A stretch of 64,000 bases of DNA, from the NCBI RefSeq assembly GCF_051486985.1, contig NZ_JAHVDV010000025.1:19700-83699 (forward strand), written 5' to 3'. Both the position numbers and the translations under genes were made by a program. Within the stretch, counting starts at the first letter, position 1, and each line of letters opens with the position of its first letter. Shown here piece after piece: positions 9,605 through 18,513 of the stretch. Under the pieces are notes generated by a model. That model was not told the DNA's origin and searched no databases. It was given only the letters and a program-made list of their open reading frames with translations. This DNA is from CBFFRJ01 sp051486985 (GTDB lineage: Bacteria > Pseudomonadota > Gammaproteobacteria > Enterobacterales > Enterobacteriaceae).

Positions 9605-9651
9605 AAAACGCCGCCAGCAAAGCCGCATCGCAGCCCTCTGTACGGCGTTTT
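9605..9651 (-). terminator. Terminator-like hairpin after frr
   Basis: A perfect 9-bp inverted repeat, AAAACGCCG at 9605-9613 and CGGCGTTTT at 9643-9651, encloses a 29-base loop that has a little internal pairing. On the minus strand it is followed by a T-rich run (GTTTTGCTTTTTTA). It probably ends or attenuates frr transcripts ahead of dxr. The long loop makes it less certain than a classical terminator. Confidence 0.6.
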
Positions 9652-9665
9652 AATCAAGAGTTGAA

Positions 9666-10223
9666 TCAGAACTGCATCAGTTCTGCTTCTTTATCTGCCA
9701 GCGCCGCATCAATTTTCTTGATGGCGGCATCTGTCAGCTTCTGCACATCGTCCTGAGAACGACGATCGTCGTCTTCACTGATCTCTTTCTCTTTCAGCAG
9801 AGCTTTAACTTTGTCGTTGGCGTCACGACGCACGTTACGCACGGAAACGCGGCCCTGCTCAGCTTCACCACGTACCACTTTAATCAGGTCTTTACGACGC
9901 TCTTCCGTCAGCGGTGGCAGCGGAACGCGGATGTCAGTGCCCGCTGAACTTGGGTTCAAACCCAGATCGGAAGCCATAATTGCTTTCTCAACGGCAGGAC
10001 CCATAGAGCGATCGAATACGTTGATTTTCAACGTACGGGTGTCTTCTACGGTGACGTTAGCCAACTGACGCAGCGGCGTCGGCGTACCGTAGTATTCCAC
10101 GACGATACCATCAAGCAGGCTTGGGGAAGCACGGCCGGTACGGATTTTGCTGATTTGGGTTTTGAAGGCTTCAACGCATTTGTCCATGCGTACTTCAGCA
10201 TCTTTTCTGATGTCGTTAATCAC
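9666..10223 (-). CDS. frr: Ribosome recycling factor
   Basis: RRF works with EF-G to split the post-termination ribosome. The 185-residue protein is exactly the E. coli length and begins MINDIRKDAEVRMDKCVEAF. The conserved tRNA-mimic body is evident in KTQISKIRTGRASPSLLDGI and in the three-helix bundle ending KKIDAALADKEAELMQF. It is 151 bases downstream of pyrH; that gap shows no terminator, so frr may be partly co-transcribed with pyrH as well as from its own promoter. Confidence 0.97.
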   Translation of the reverse strand: MINDIRKDAEVRMDKCVEAFKTQISKIRTGRASPSLLDGIVVEYYGTPTPLRQLANVTVEDTRTLKINVFDRSMGPAVEKAIMASDLGLNPSSAGTDIRVPLPPLTEERRKDLIKVVRGEAEQGRVSVRNVRRDANDKVKALLKEKEISEDDDRRSQDDVQKLTDAAIKKIDAALADKEAELMQF

Positions 10224-10374
10224 GTTACGAATCCTTGAAATCTTGTCTCAGGCAAACCATACGCCACAGGTGTGGTTAGTATAGTCTCGTTCAGTACAAG
10301 GCACCGTGAAAGATGCCTGCCATAATCGCTAAATAATAAAGCGGAATCTTACCTTTATTTGTTGCCTACGGGAA

Positions 10375-11100
10375 TTATTCCGTGATCAACGTGCCTTCTT
10401 TTTCGCCCATGACAACGCGACGCAGCGCACCAGGCTTATTCATGTTAAAGACACGGATAGGTAATTTGTGGTCACGTGCCAGGGTAAAGGCTGCCAGATC
10501 CATCACTTTCAGCTCTTTATCCAGCACTTCGGTATAAGTCAGTTGCTCATACATGGTGGCAGTGGGATCTTTTGCCGGATCGGCAGTAAAGACGCCATCA
10601 ACCTTGGTTGCTTTCAGTACCACATCGGCTTCGATTTCGATGCCGCGCAAACATGCAGCAGAATCAGTGGTAAAGAAAGGGTTACCCGTACCGGCGCTCA
10701 GAATGACCACACGGTTATTGCGCAGCAGGCTAATAGCTTCAGCCCAGCTGTAGTTGTCACAGACGCCATTCAACGGAATAGCGGACATCAGGCGGGCGTT
10801 CACATAGGCGCGGTGAAGCGCATCGCGCATGGCCAGACCGTTCATGACAGTGGCCAACATGCCCATGTGGTCGCCCACAACGCGGTTCATACCCGCTTTC
10901 GCGAGTCCTGCACCACGGAACAGGTTACCGCCACCAATCACCACACCAACCTGAATACCCAGTTCCACCAGTTCTTTGATTTCCTGAGCCATACGATCAA
11001 GGATGCTTGCGTCAATACCGAAGCCTTCCGTACCCTGAAGAGCTTCACCACTCAACTTAAGCAGAATACGTTTATAGACGGGTTTTGCATTGGTAGCCAT
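10375..11100 (-). CDS. pyrH: UMP kinase PyrH
   Basis: PyrH phosphorylates UMP to UDP and is allosterically controlled by GTP and UTP. The 241-residue protein is of the amino-acid kinase fold, not the eukaryotic UMP/CMP kinase fold: KRILLKLSGEALQG at the N-terminus is the phosphate-binding segment, GVVIGGGNLFRG the glycine-rich loop, and VVILSAGTGNPFFTTDSAAC the nucleotide-binding region. It follows tsf after a strong terminator, so it is expected to have its own promoter in the 145-base gap. Confidence 0.97.
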   Translation of the reverse strand: MATNAKPVYKRILLKLSGEALQGTEGFGIDASILDRMAQEIKELVELGIQVGVVIGGGNLFRGAGLAKAGMNRVVGDHMGMLATVMNGLAMRDALHRAYVNARLMSAIPLNGVCDNYSWAEAISLLRNNRVVILSAGTGNPFFTTDSAACLRGIEIEADVVLKATKVDGVFTADPAKDPTATMYEQLTYTEVLDKELKVMDLAAFTLARDHKLPIRVFNMNKPGALRRVVMGEKEGTLITE

Positions 11101-11210
11101 GTTTCTTTCCTGAGACTGTCAACGATTGAGATGAGTTAATTCCGGCGACATTGTACGTCGCTTTTCAGCGCAACCTCTATAAGGGTTAGCTGAATTTACA
11201 AGACGGGGAC

Positions 11211-11242
11211 AAAAAGAAGCCGCCCTCAGGCGGCTTCTTTTT
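11211..11242. terminator. Strong bidirectional terminator after tsf
   Basis: A perfect 14-bp inverted repeat (AAAAAGAAGCCGCC / GGCGGCTTCTTTTT) with a CTCA loop lies four bases past the tsf stop. On the minus strand it ends in a T run, closing the rpsB-tsf operon before pyrH. Being symmetrical it would also stop plus-strand transcripts. Confidence 0.92.
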
Positions 11243-11245
11243 TAA

Positions 11246-12097
11246 TTAAGACTGCTTGGACATTGCAGCAACTTCTGCTGCGAAGTCAGTCTCAACTTTC
11301 TCGATGCCTTCACCTACTTCGAAGCGGATGAAGTTAGTTACGTCAGCGTTGTGCTCTTTGAGCAGCTGAGCAACAGTTTTGCTCGGATCCATAACGAAAG
11401 GTTGACCAGTCAGAGAAACTTCGCCGGTGAATTTCTTCATGCGGCCTTCAACCATTTTCTCTGCGATTTCTTTCGGCTTGCCAGACTGCATGGCGATGTC
11501 CAGCTGAACCTGGAACTCTTTCTCAACGACTTCAGCAGAAACGTCTTCCGGCTTAACGAACTCAGGCTTGCTTGCAGCGATGTGCATGGCCAGCTGTTTA
11601 ACCAGCTCTTCATCAGCGCCTTTAGCAGCAACCAGAACACCGATACGTGCGCCGTGCAGGTAAGAACCCAGTACTTCGCCTTCCAGAGCAGCAACACGAC
11701 GGATGTTGATGTTCTCACCGATTTTAGCAACCAGCGCAACGCGTTCTTCTTCGAACTGTGCTTTCAGAACTTCAACGTCAGTGATTTTGCCTGCTACAGC
11801 TGCGTCCAGAACTTTGTTAGCAAATGCCTGGAAACCGCCATCTTTCGCAACGAAGTCAGTCTGGCAGTTAACTTCCAGAATGATGCCGTAGGTACCGTCG
11901 ATCTTAGTGATGATCACGCCGTCAGCAGCTACGTTGCCTGCTTTTTTCGCTGCTTTGATAGCACCGGACTTACGCATGTTTTCGATTGCCAGCTCGATGT
12001 CGCCGTTAGCTTCAGTCAGTGCTTTTTTGCAATCCATCATGCCTGCGCCAGTACGTTCGCGCAGCTCTTTTACCAGGGATGCGGTAATTTCAGCCAT
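11246..12097 (-). CDS. tsf: Translation elongation factor Ts
   Basis: EF-Ts recharges EF-Tu by exchanging GDP for GTP. The 283-residue protein begins MAEITASLVKELRERTGAGM and has the expected TDFVAKDGGFQAFAN motif, which inserts a phenylalanine into EF-Tu near its magnesium site, followed by the coiled-coil and two core subdomains. It lies 117 bases downstream of rpsB in the conserved rpsB-tsf operon, with a hairpin in the gap that probably reduces read-through. Codon choice looks like that of a highly expressed gene. Confidence 0.98.
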   Translation of the reverse strand: MAEITASLVKELRERTGAGMMDCKKALTEANGDIELAIENMRKSGAIKAAKKAGNVAADGVIITKIDGTYGIILEVNCQTDFVAKDGGFQAFANKVLDAAVAGKITDVEVLKAQFEEERVALVAKIGENINIRRVAALEGEVLGSYLHGARIGVLVAAKGADEELVKQLAMHIAASKPEFVKPEDVSAEVVEKEFQVQLDIAMQSGKPKEIAEKMVEGRMKKFTGEVSLTGQPFVMDPSKTVAQLLKEHNADVTNFIRFEVGEGIEKVETDFAAEVAAMSKQS

Positions 12098-12154
12098 TCT
12101 TTAATCCTCGGGAGAGATGACCTGCCCGGCAATCAGCCAGACAGGTGTAAAAGT

Positions 12155-12180
12155 GAAAAAGGGGCCAAAAAGTGGCCCCT
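12155..12180 (-). terminator. Attenuator-like hairpin between rpsB and tsf
   Basis: On the minus strand the 8-bp stem AGGGGCCA/TGGCCCCT with a 5-base loop is followed by five Ts. It lies between rpsB and tsf, which must be co-transcribed, so it most likely acts as a partial terminator that sets the S2 to EF-Ts ratio or marks the end of an rpsB-only transcript. Confidence 0.75.
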
Positions 12181-12214
12181 ATCCATACTCGGTACTAATA
12201 AGGGCTGGACCTTA

Positions 12215-12940
12215 TTATTCAGCTTCTACGAAGCTTTCTTCCGCCTGAACAGCCAGATCCTGAGAACGGCCTTCACGTACGGTAGCAGCAACAGCATTCA
12301 GATACAGGCTAACTGCACGGATTGCGTCGTCGTTACCCGGGATAACGAAGTCAACACCGTCCGGATCGGAGTTGGTATCAACGATAGCAAATACCGGGAT
12401 ACCCAGGTTGTTTGCTTCTTTGATCGCGATGTGTTCGTGGTCAGCGTCGATAACGAACAGTGCGTCCGGCAGGCCGCCCATGTCTTTGATACCGCCAAGG
12501 CTGTTTTCCAGCTTGTCCAGTTCACGAGTACGCATCAGCGCTTCTTTCTTGGTCAGCTTGTCGAAAGTACCGTCCTGAGACTGAGTTTCCAGATCTTTCA
12601 GACGTTTGATGGACTGACGAACAGTTTTCCAGTTAGTCAGCATGCCGCCCAACCAGCGATGGTTCACGAAGAACTGATCGCAGTTGTTCGCTGCTTCTTT
12701 CACCGCTTCGCTCGCAGCGCGTTTAGTACCAACGAAAAGGATTTTGCCTTTACGAGAAGAGATCTTGTTCAGTTCAGCCAGAGCTTCGTTGAACATCGGT
12801 ACAGTTTTCTCAAGGTTGATGATGTGAACTTTGTTACGTGCGCCGAAGATGAAAGGCTTCATTTTCGGGTTCCAGTAACGGGTCTGGTGACCAAAGTGAA
12901 CACCAGCCTTGAGCATGTCGCGCATGGAAACAGTTGCCAT
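12215..12940 (-). CDS. rpsB: 30S ribosomal protein S2
   Basis: S2 binds the 30S head-body hinge and is needed for S1 to join the ribosome. The 241-residue protein matches the E. coli length and begins MATVSMRDMLKAGVHFGHQT. Conserved stretches include RYWNPKMKPFIFGARNKVHI and VNHRWLGGMLTNWKTVRQSI. An in-frame ATG at 13003 was rejected because it lies inside the regulatory leader and would give an N-terminal extension never seen in S2; the chosen start has GAGG nine bases upstream. The gene is first in the rpsB-tsf operon and is expected to be autoregulated through its leader. Confidence 0.98.
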   Translation of the reverse strand: MATVSMRDMLKAGVHFGHQTRYWNPKMKPFIFGARNKVHIINLEKTVPMFNEALAELNKISSRKGKILFVGTKRAASEAVKEAANNCDQFFVNHRWLGGMLTNWKTVRQSIKRLKDLETQSQDGTFDKLTKKEALMRTRELDKLENSLGGIKDMGGLPDALFVIDADHEHIAIKEANNLGIPVFAIVDTNSDPDGVDFVIPGNDDAIRAVSLYLNAVAATVREGRSQDLAVQAEESFVEAE

Positions 12941-13092
12941 GATTAAAACCTCTATATAAAAGTTGGGGTTATGCCTCCACGTATCCCATATTACCGACCC
13001 CAAAGGGCACCCCGGAATATGTGTCGATACGTGTGTGTTATTTACACAAAGTGAGATTTGTCGACTTCGTTCCGAAGAGGAACGTGAGTCCG
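12941..13092 (-). ncRNA. tff: rpsB leader RNA (t44/tff-type, S2 autoregulatory region)
   Basis: The roughly 150-nt leader between the proposed promoter and the rpsB start can form a 5' hairpin (ACGTTCC/GGAACG) and a longer pairing of GGGGT with ACCCC around the block GATACGTGGAGGCATAACC just upstream of the coding start. In E. coli this position yields the tff (t44) RNA and carries the S2 autoregulatory element. Position, length and conserved block agree; the ends are approximate, and I could not fold it by computation. Confidence 0.7.
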
Positions 13093-13098
13093 GCGCGC

Positions 13099-13128
13099 TT
13101 TATACCACAAACAGCGACCAGACTCCAA
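13099..13128 (-). promoter_or_regulatory. Candidate rpsB-tsf promoter
   Basis: On the minus strand a TTGGAG box (13123-13128) and a TATAAA box (13099-13104) are 18 bases apart, followed by the GC-rich stretch GCGCGCC. A GC-rich discriminator is typical of stringently controlled ribosomal promoters, which fits the gene. The start point would be about 13092. Confidence 0.6.
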
Positions 13129-13339
13129 TTATTGTTAATGGAGAACCGCCCGCTGAACAGTGAATTTCCTGTGACAATTCACGGCGCCCGGTAGACAAGG
13201 GTAGCACCTTTGCGTAAGGGGAGGCACAAAAGGCACCGGGCAGAATGATTCTCAATGTGGCACCCGCCAGGCCAGACTGTTACCATTAGCAGCACTTGAA
13301 CTAAATAATGTCGAAAATCGGCACTGATGGACAGAATCA
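13129..13339 (+). other. map upstream region with two potential stem-loops
   Basis: No gene was seen here. On the plus strand GTGAATT (13160-13166) can pair with AATTCAC (13176-13182), and GCCCGGT (13186-13192) with ACCGGGC (13235-13241), the latter enclosing a purine-rich stretch. The region must contain the map promoter, but no convincing -35/-10 pair stood out. Confidence 0.35.
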
Positions 13340-14131
13340 ATGGCTATCTCAATTAAGACCCCTGAAGAAATCGAAAAAATGCGCGTGGCTGGCCGCCTTG
13401 CTGCAGAAGTGCTGGAGATGATCGAGCCTTATATCAAGCCTGGCGTGAGCACCGGCGAACTGGATCGCATCTGTAACGACTACATCGTTAACGAGCAGCA
13501 TGCGGTTTCCGCCTGCCTCGGCTATCACGGCTTCCCGAAATCCGTCTGTATCTCCATTAACGAAGTGGTCTGCCACGGTATTCCGGATGACGAAAAAGTG
13601 CTGAAGGATGGCGATATCGTCAACATTGACGTGACCGTCATTAAAGACGAATACCACGGCGACACCTCCAAAATGTTTATCGTCGGCAAGCCTACCATCC
13701 TCGGTGAGCGCCTGTGCCGTGTAACTCAGGACAGCCTCTATCTCTCCCTGCGGATGGTGAAACCGGGCATCCGCCTGCGCTCGCTGGGCGCGGCCATTCA
13801 GAAGTATGTTGAAGGCGAAGGTTTTTCCGTTGTACGTGAGTATTGTGGACACGGCATTGGCCGCGTTTTCCATGAAGAACCCCAGGTTCTGCACTATGAC
13901 GCGGATGATGGCGGCGTGGTATTACAGGCGGGCATGACCTTCACCATTGAACCTATGGTCAACGCTGGCGATTATCGCATCCGTACGATGAAAGACGGCT
14001 GGACAGTTAAAACGAAGGACCGCAGCCTGTCTGCCCAGTACGAACATACCATCGTGGTGACCGAGAATGGCTGTGAAATCCTTACCCTGCGTAAAGATGA
14101 CACCATCCCCGCCGTTCTCACGGCTGAGTAA
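13340..14131 (+). CDS. map: Methionine aminopeptidase type I
   Basis: Map removes the initiator methionine from new proteins with small second residues. The 263-residue protein has the pita-bread fold with the metal-binding residues visible in order: DGDIVNIDVTVIKDEYHGDT (two aspartates), YCGHGIGRVFHEEP (histidine), FTIEPMV (glutamate), and EHTIVVTENGCEIL near the end (glutamate). It is divergent from rpsB, as in E. coli, across a 399-base gap shared with the rpsB leader. The Shine-Dalgarno sequence is weak (TGGACAG). Confidence 0.97.
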   Translation: MAISIKTPEEIEKMRVAGRLAAEVLEMIEPYIKPGVSTGELDRICNDYIVNEQHAVSACLGYHGFPKSVCISINEVVCHGIPDDEKVLKDGDIVNIDVTVIKDEYHGDTSKMFIVGKPTILGERLCRVTQDSLYLSLRMVKPGIRLRSLGAAIQKYVEGEGFSVVREYCGHGIGRVFHEEPQVLHYDADDGGVVLQAGMTFTIEPMVNAGDYRIRTMKDGWTVKTKDRSLSAQYEHTIVVTENGCEILTLRKDDTIPAVLTAE

Positions 14132-14149
14132 TCTCTTTTTTGTCATGAG

Positions 14150-14177
14150 AAGCGGCCTGCAAAAGGGCCGCTTTTTT
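14150..14177 (+). terminator. Rho-independent terminator after map
   Basis: An 8-bp stem AAGCGGCC/GGCCGCTT with an 8-base loop is followed by a T run, about 20 bases past the map stop. It separates map from glnD, which therefore needs its own promoter in the remaining gap. Confidence 0.88.
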
Positions 14178-14405
14178 ATAATTGATTCAGAAAAAACGCT
14201 TATTTCTTGAGTATGTAAGCACGCGTTTTTCTTATGCCCCGTGTCATGTTTCATAAAGATAAACGTCTTTTCATTTCCCGTTATCTCTTTTAATTTGTCT
14301 GCTTAGACGCTTGTCTTAATCTTTTATGAATACGTGTTGTCCGCATCGGCACATTTGACGGCCAGCGGCGTGTTTCGCTGTCCCATTGCGTAGGGTGGCC
14401 CGCTA

Positions 14406-17081
14406 ATGAGCAATACCTTTTCTGAACAGTTTGTCAGTACCGTAAAACCTTCCCTCCCCGGCCAACCCGCTTATCCGGGCGACTGGCCCTCAAGTGAACT
14501 GACCTGTGCCAGTATCAAAAGCCACATCGATACTTTCCAGCAGTGGCTGGGACATGTCTTCGATGCCGGCCTCTCCGCTGAGCAGTTGATAGAAGCGCGC
14601 ACCGAGTTTATCGACCAGTTACTGCAACGCCTGTGGCTGGACTACGGCTTTGGTGAACAGAGCGATGTGGCGCTGGTCGCCGTTGGGGGCTATGGCCGTG
14701 GCGAATTGCACCCCCTGTCGGATATTGATTTGCTGATCCTGAGTCGGACAAAACTCGCCGATGACCGTGCGCAGAAGATTGGAGAACTCCTTACTCTGCT
14801 CTGGGATGTGAAGCTGGAAGTAGGTCACAGCGTGCGTACGTTAGAGGAGTGCCTGCTGGAGGGGCTATCCGATTTAACCGTCGCCACCAACCTGATCGAG
14901 TCGCGCCTGTTAATTGGCGATGTCGCGTTATTTCTTGAACTGCAAAAGCACATATTCAGTGAAGCCTTCTGGCCCTCCGAAAAATTTTTCCCGGCGAAAG
15001 TGGTGGAGCAGAACGAGCGCCATCAACGCTATCACGGCACCAGCTACAATCTGGAACCGGACATTAAAAGCAGTCCGGGCGGGTTGAGAGACATCCACAC
15101 GCTGCAATGGGTCGCCCGCCGCCATTTCGGTGCCACCTCAATGGATGAGATGGTCGGCTTTGGCTTTTTGACCGAGGCCGAACGCAACGAGCTGAACGAG
15201 TGCCTGCACCTGCTCTGGCGGATCCGTTTTGCTCTGCATCTCGAATTGAACCGCTACGATAACCGCCTGCTGTTTGACCGGCAGCTCAGTGTGGCGCAAC
15301 GCCTGAACTATGTAGGGGAAGGCAATCAGCCCGTCGAACATATGATGAAGGATTTCTACCGGGTTACCCGTCGCGTAACTGAACTGAACCATATGCTTTT
15401 ACAGCTGTTCGATGAAGCCATTCTGGCCCTGACCACGGATGAGAAACCTCGCGCCATTGATGATGAATTCCAGTTGCGCGGTACACTGATTGATCTGCGT
15501 GACGAGACGCTGTTTATACGCGAGCCGCAGGCGATATTGCGTATGTTCTACATCATGGTGCGGAACAGCAGCATAACCGGCATCTATTCGACAACACTGC
15601 GCCATTTGCGCCATGCCCGCCGTCATCTGACTCAACCGTTGTGCTATATCCCCGAAGCACGCGCGATTTTCCTGAGCCTGTTACGTCATCCTGGTGCCGT
15701 TAAGCGCGGATTACTGCCCATGCATCGTCACAGTGTTCTTTGGGCCTATATGCCGCAGTGGTCGCATATTGTGGGGCAGATGCAATTTGATCTGTTTCAC
15801 GCCTATACCGTCGATGAGCACACTATCCGGGTAATGCTTAAGCTTGAGAGCTTCGCGGAGGAAGCCACACGAGCGCGGCACCCGCTTTGTGTTGATCTCT
15901 GGCCCCGCCTGACGCACCCCGAACTGATTTTAATGGCCGCCCTTTTCCATGATATCGCCAAAGGTCGCGGTGGAGACCATTCCATACTTGGCGCGCAGGA
16001 TGTGCTGAAATTTGCCGAACTGCATGGGCTTAACTCACGTGAAACACAGCTGGTGGCCTGGCTTGTACGTAATCACTTGTTGATGTCGGTCACTGCGCAA
16101 CGGCGCGATATTCAGGATCCGGAAGTCATTAAGCAATTTGCCGAGGAGATCCAAACCGAAAATCGCCTGCGTTTTCTGGTTTGTCTGACCGTTGCTGACA
16201 TCTGCGCCACCAACGAGACACTTTGGAACAGCTGGAAACAGAGCCTTCTGCGAGAGCTCTATTTTGCTACCGAGAAACAGTTGCGCCGTGGGATGCAGAA
16301 CACCCCGGATATGCGTGAGCGCGTTCGTCATCATCAGCTCCAGGCGCTGGCGCTGTTGCGAATGGACAATATTGATGAGGAAAAACTGCACCAGATCTGG
16401 GCGCGATGCCGTGCTAACTATTTTGTACGACACAGCCCAAATCAACTGGCCTGGCATGCACGGCACTTACTGAACCACGATCTGACCAGGCCTTTAATAT
16501 TGCTTAGTCCGCAGGCGACACGTGGCGGGACCGAAATTTTTATCTGGAGCCCTGACAGACCCTATCTGTTTGCCGCTGTCTGCGCCGAACTCGATCGTCG
16601 CAATCTGAGCGTCCATGATGCCCAGATTTTCACCACCCGTGATGGCATGGCGATGGATACCTTTATCGTGCTGGAGCCGGACGGCAGCCCTCTCTCCGCA
16701 GACCGGCACGATGCCACCTGCTTCGGCCTTGAGCAGGCCATTACTCAGCGCTCATGGCAACCGCCGCAGCCACGTCGTCAGCCGGCCAAACTGCGCCACT
16801 TTAACGTCGAGACCGAGGTCAATTTCCTGCCGACCCATACGGACAGAAGAACGTTCCTCGAACTGATTGCCCTCGACCAGCCAGGTTTACTGGCCCGCGT
16901 CGGTAAGGTGTTTGCCGACCTCGGTATTTCGCTCCACGGGGCGAGAATTACGACAATTGGTGAGCGAGTAGAAGATTTATTTATAATCGCGACAGCCGAG
17001 CGGCGCGGCCTTAATAATGCGCTGCAACAAGAGGTACAACAACGGTTGACAGAGGCCCTCAATCCAAACGATAAAGGGTAA
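14406..17081 (+). CDS. glnD: Bifunctional uridylyltransferase/uridylyl-removing enzyme GlnD
   Basis: GlnD senses glutamine and adds or removes UMP on the PII proteins GlnB and GlnK, setting nitrogen control. The 891-residue protein shows all expected domains: an N-terminal nucleotidyltransferase with GGYGRGELHPLSDIDLLIL (residues 94-112, metal-binding aspartates at 106 and 108), a central HD domain with LFHDIAKGRGGDHS for the removing activity, and two C-terminal ACT domains for glutamine sensing (around FIWSPDRPYLFAAVCAELD and LIALDQPGLLARVGKVF). Length matches E. coli (890). dapD follows after 32 bases and may be partly co-transcribed. Confidence 0.97.
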   Translation: MSNTFSEQFVSTVKPSLPGQPAYPGDWPSSELTCASIKSHIDTFQQWLGHVFDAGLSAEQLIEARTEFIDQLLQRLWLDYGFGEQSDVALVAVGGYGRGELHPLSDIDLLILSRTKLADDRAQKIGELLTLLWDVKLEVGHSVRTLEECLLEGLSDLTVATNLIESRLLIGDVALFLELQKHIFSEAFWPSEKFFPAKVVEQNERHQRYHGTSYNLEPDIKSSPGGLRDIHTLQWVARRHFGATSMDEMVGFGFLTEAERNELNECLHLLWRIRFALHLELNRYDNRLLFDRQLSVAQRLNYVGEGNQPVEHMMKDFYRVTRRVTELNHMLLQLFDEAILALTTDEKPRAIDDEFQLRGTLIDLRDETLFIREPQAILRMFYIMVRNSSITGIYSTTLRHLRHARRHLTQPLCYIPEARAIFLSLLRHPGAVKRGLLPMHRHSVLWAYMPQWSHIVGQMQFDLFHAYTVDEHTIRVMLKLESFAEEATRARHPLCVDLWPRLTHPELILMAALFHDIAKGRGGDHSILGAQDVLKFAELHGLNSRETQLVAWLVRNHLLMSVTAQRRDIQDPEVIKQFAEEIQTENRLRFLVCLTVADICATNETLWNSWKQSLLRELYFATEKQLRRGMQNTPDMRERVRHHQLQALALLRMDNIDEEKLHQIWARCRANYFVRHSPNQLAWHARHLLNHDLTRPLILLSPQATRGGTEIFIWSPDRPYLFAAVCAELDRRNLSVHDAQIFTTRDGMAMDTFIVLEPDGSPLSADRHDATCFGLEQAITQRSWQPPQPRRQPAKLRHFNVETEVNFLPTHTDRRTFLELIALDQPGLLARVGKVFADLGISLHGARITTIGERVEDLFIIATAERRGLNNALQQEVQQRLTEALNPNDKG

Positions 17082-17113
17082 CGTTTTTTTTTACAGAGAT
17101 GGAAAGAGTCATA

Positions 17114-17938
17114 ATGCAGCAGTTACAGAACGTTATTGAAGCCGCTTTCGAGCGTCGCGCAGAAATCACCCCGGCAAACGTGGATACCGTTACCCGTGAA
17201 GCGGTTAACCAGGTTATCTCCCTGTTGGATTCAGGCGCACTGCGCGTCGCAGAGAAGATTGACGGCCAGTGGGTGACTCACCAATGGCTCAAAAAGGCCG
17301 TTCTGCTCTCGTTCCGCATTAACGATAATCAGGTTATCGACGGCGCAGAAAGCCGCTACTTCGATAAAGTGCCGATGAAGTTTGCTGACTATGACGAAGC
17401 ACGCTTTCAGAAAGAAGGTTTCCGCGTAGTGCCGCCAGCGGCAGTTCGTCAGGGAGCCTTTATTGCCCGTAACACCGTACTGATGCCCTCCTATGTCAAC
17501 ATTGGCGCCTATGTCGATGAAGGGACCATGGTTGACACCTGGGCCACCGTCGGCTCCTGTGCGCAGATTGGTAAAAATGTCCACCTGTCTGGTGGCGTGG
17601 GTATCGGTGGCGTTCTGGAGCCGCTGCAGGCGAACCCGACTATTATTGAAGATAATTGCTTTATTGGCGCACGTTCTGAAGTGGTGGAAGGTGTTATCGT
17701 CGAAGAGGGTTCCGTCATCTCAATGGGCGTCTATATTGGTCAGAGCACGCGCATTTACGATCGTGAAACCGGTGAAGTGCATTATGGTCGCGTACCGGCT
17801 GGCTCCGTCGTCGTTTCCGGCAACCTGCCTTCTAAAGATGGCAAATACAGCCTGTACTGCGCAGTCATCGTTAAGAAAGTCGATGCAAAAACCCGTGGTA
17901 AAGTCGGTATCAACGAACTGCTTCGTACCATCGATTAA
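17114..17938 (+). CDS. dapD: Tetrahydrodipicolinate N-succinyltransferase DapD
   Basis: DapD transfers succinate from succinyl-CoA to tetrahydrodipicolinate in the lysine/diaminopimelate pathway, needed for peptidoglycan. The 274-residue protein begins MQQLQNVIEAAFERRAEITP and has the left-handed beta helix of hexapeptide transferases (ARNTVLMPSYVNIGAYVDEG onward). I set the start at 17114, not the in-frame ATG at 17099, because the family begins MQQLQ and GGAAAGAG lies upstream at proper distance. The protein is nearly identical to E. coli DapD. Confidence 0.97.
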   Translation: MQQLQNVIEAAFERRAEITPANVDTVTREAVNQVISLLDSGALRVAEKIDGQWVTHQWLKKAVLLSFRINDNQVIDGAESRYFDKVPMKFADYDEARFQKEGFRVVPPAAVRQGAFIARNTVLMPSYVNIGAYVDEGTMVDTWATVGSCAQIGKNVHLSGGVGIGGVLEPLQANPTIIEDNCFIGARSEVVEGVIVEEGSVISMGVYIGQSTRIYDRETGEVHYGRVPAGSVVVSGNLPSKDGKYSLYCAVIVKKVDAKTRGKVGINELLRTID

Positions 17939-17944
17939 GCAATC

Positions 17945-17967
17945 CCCTCTCCCGATTTGAAAGAGGG
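17945..17967. repeat. Short palindrome, weak member of the CCCTCT/AGAGGG family
   Basis: CCCTCT (17945-17950) and AGAGGG (17962-17967) form a 6-bp stem with an 11-base loop directly after dapD. It resembles the stronger intergenic palindromes elsewhere in the window but is shorter and has no T run. Confidence 0.5.
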
Positions 17968-18059
17968 TGATATATACCGCCTTTTTAGCACATTCAAGTG
18001 GCGAAAATAGATTTTTTCGTTAATTATTCATAGGTTATGTTGAGCTTAAGGGTACCGCT

Positions 18060-18449
18060 ATGTACGATAATCTGAAAAGTTTAGGCATTACCAATCCTGA
18101 TGAAATTGACCGTTACAGCCTCCGCCAGGAAGCCAATAATGACATCCTGAAAATCTATTTTCACAAGGACAAAGGCGAATTTTTTGCCAAAAGCGTGAAG
18201 TTTAAATATCCCCGCCAACGCAAGACGGTGGTCGCGGATGGGGTCGGTCAGGGCTATAAGGAAGTGCAGGAAATCAGTCCGAACCTGCGCTACGTTATCG
18301 ATGAGCTTGACCAGATTTGCCAGCGTGACCGCACGGATGTGGATTTGAAACGCAAGATCCTGGACGATCTTCGCCATCTTGAAAGCGTGGTTGCCAATAA
18401 GATCAATGAAATTGAATCTGACCTGGAAAAACTGACGCGCAATAAGTGA
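18060..18449 (+). CDS. yaeH: UPF0325 family protein YaeH
   Basis: This small cytoplasmic protein has no established function; it belongs to the UPF0325 (YaeH) family conserved in enterobacteria. The 129-residue sequence begins MYDNLKSLGITNPDEIDRYS and ends in a charged helix, with no signal peptide or membrane segment. It is very close to E. coli YaeH. It sits alone after dapD across a 121-base gap and is followed by a bidirectional terminator facing cdaR. Confidence 0.93.
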   Translation: MYDNLKSLGITNPDEIDRYSLRQEANNDILKIYFHKDKGEFFAKSVKFKYPRQRKTVVADGVGQGYKEVQEISPNLRYVIDELDQICQRDRTDVDLKRKILDDLRHLESVVANKINEIESDLEKLTRNK

Positions 18450-18470
18450 CGGGGATGGGCGCACTCTGCT

Positions 18471-18503
18471 GCCCTCGCCCCGCCCTCTCTTACAGGAGAG
18501 GGA
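18471..18503. repeat. CCCTCTC/GAGAGGG palindromic repeat
   Basis: Two C-rich blocks (CCCTCGCCCC and CCCTCTC) are followed by TTACAG and GAGAGGG, giving a perfect 7-bp stem (18483-18489 with 18496-18502). It lies between the yaeH stop and the yaeH/cdaR terminator and belongs to the dispersed palindrome family described in the findings. Confidence 0.75.
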
Positions 18504-18513
18504 GCAGACATCA

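Noticed and set aside
11351..12946. A 531-codon open frame antisense to tsf and rpsB
   Set aside because: It is a shadow of two highly expressed genes whose biased codons avoid stops on the other strand. It crosses both coding regions and the spacer, and its product is low-complexity with no recognisable domain.
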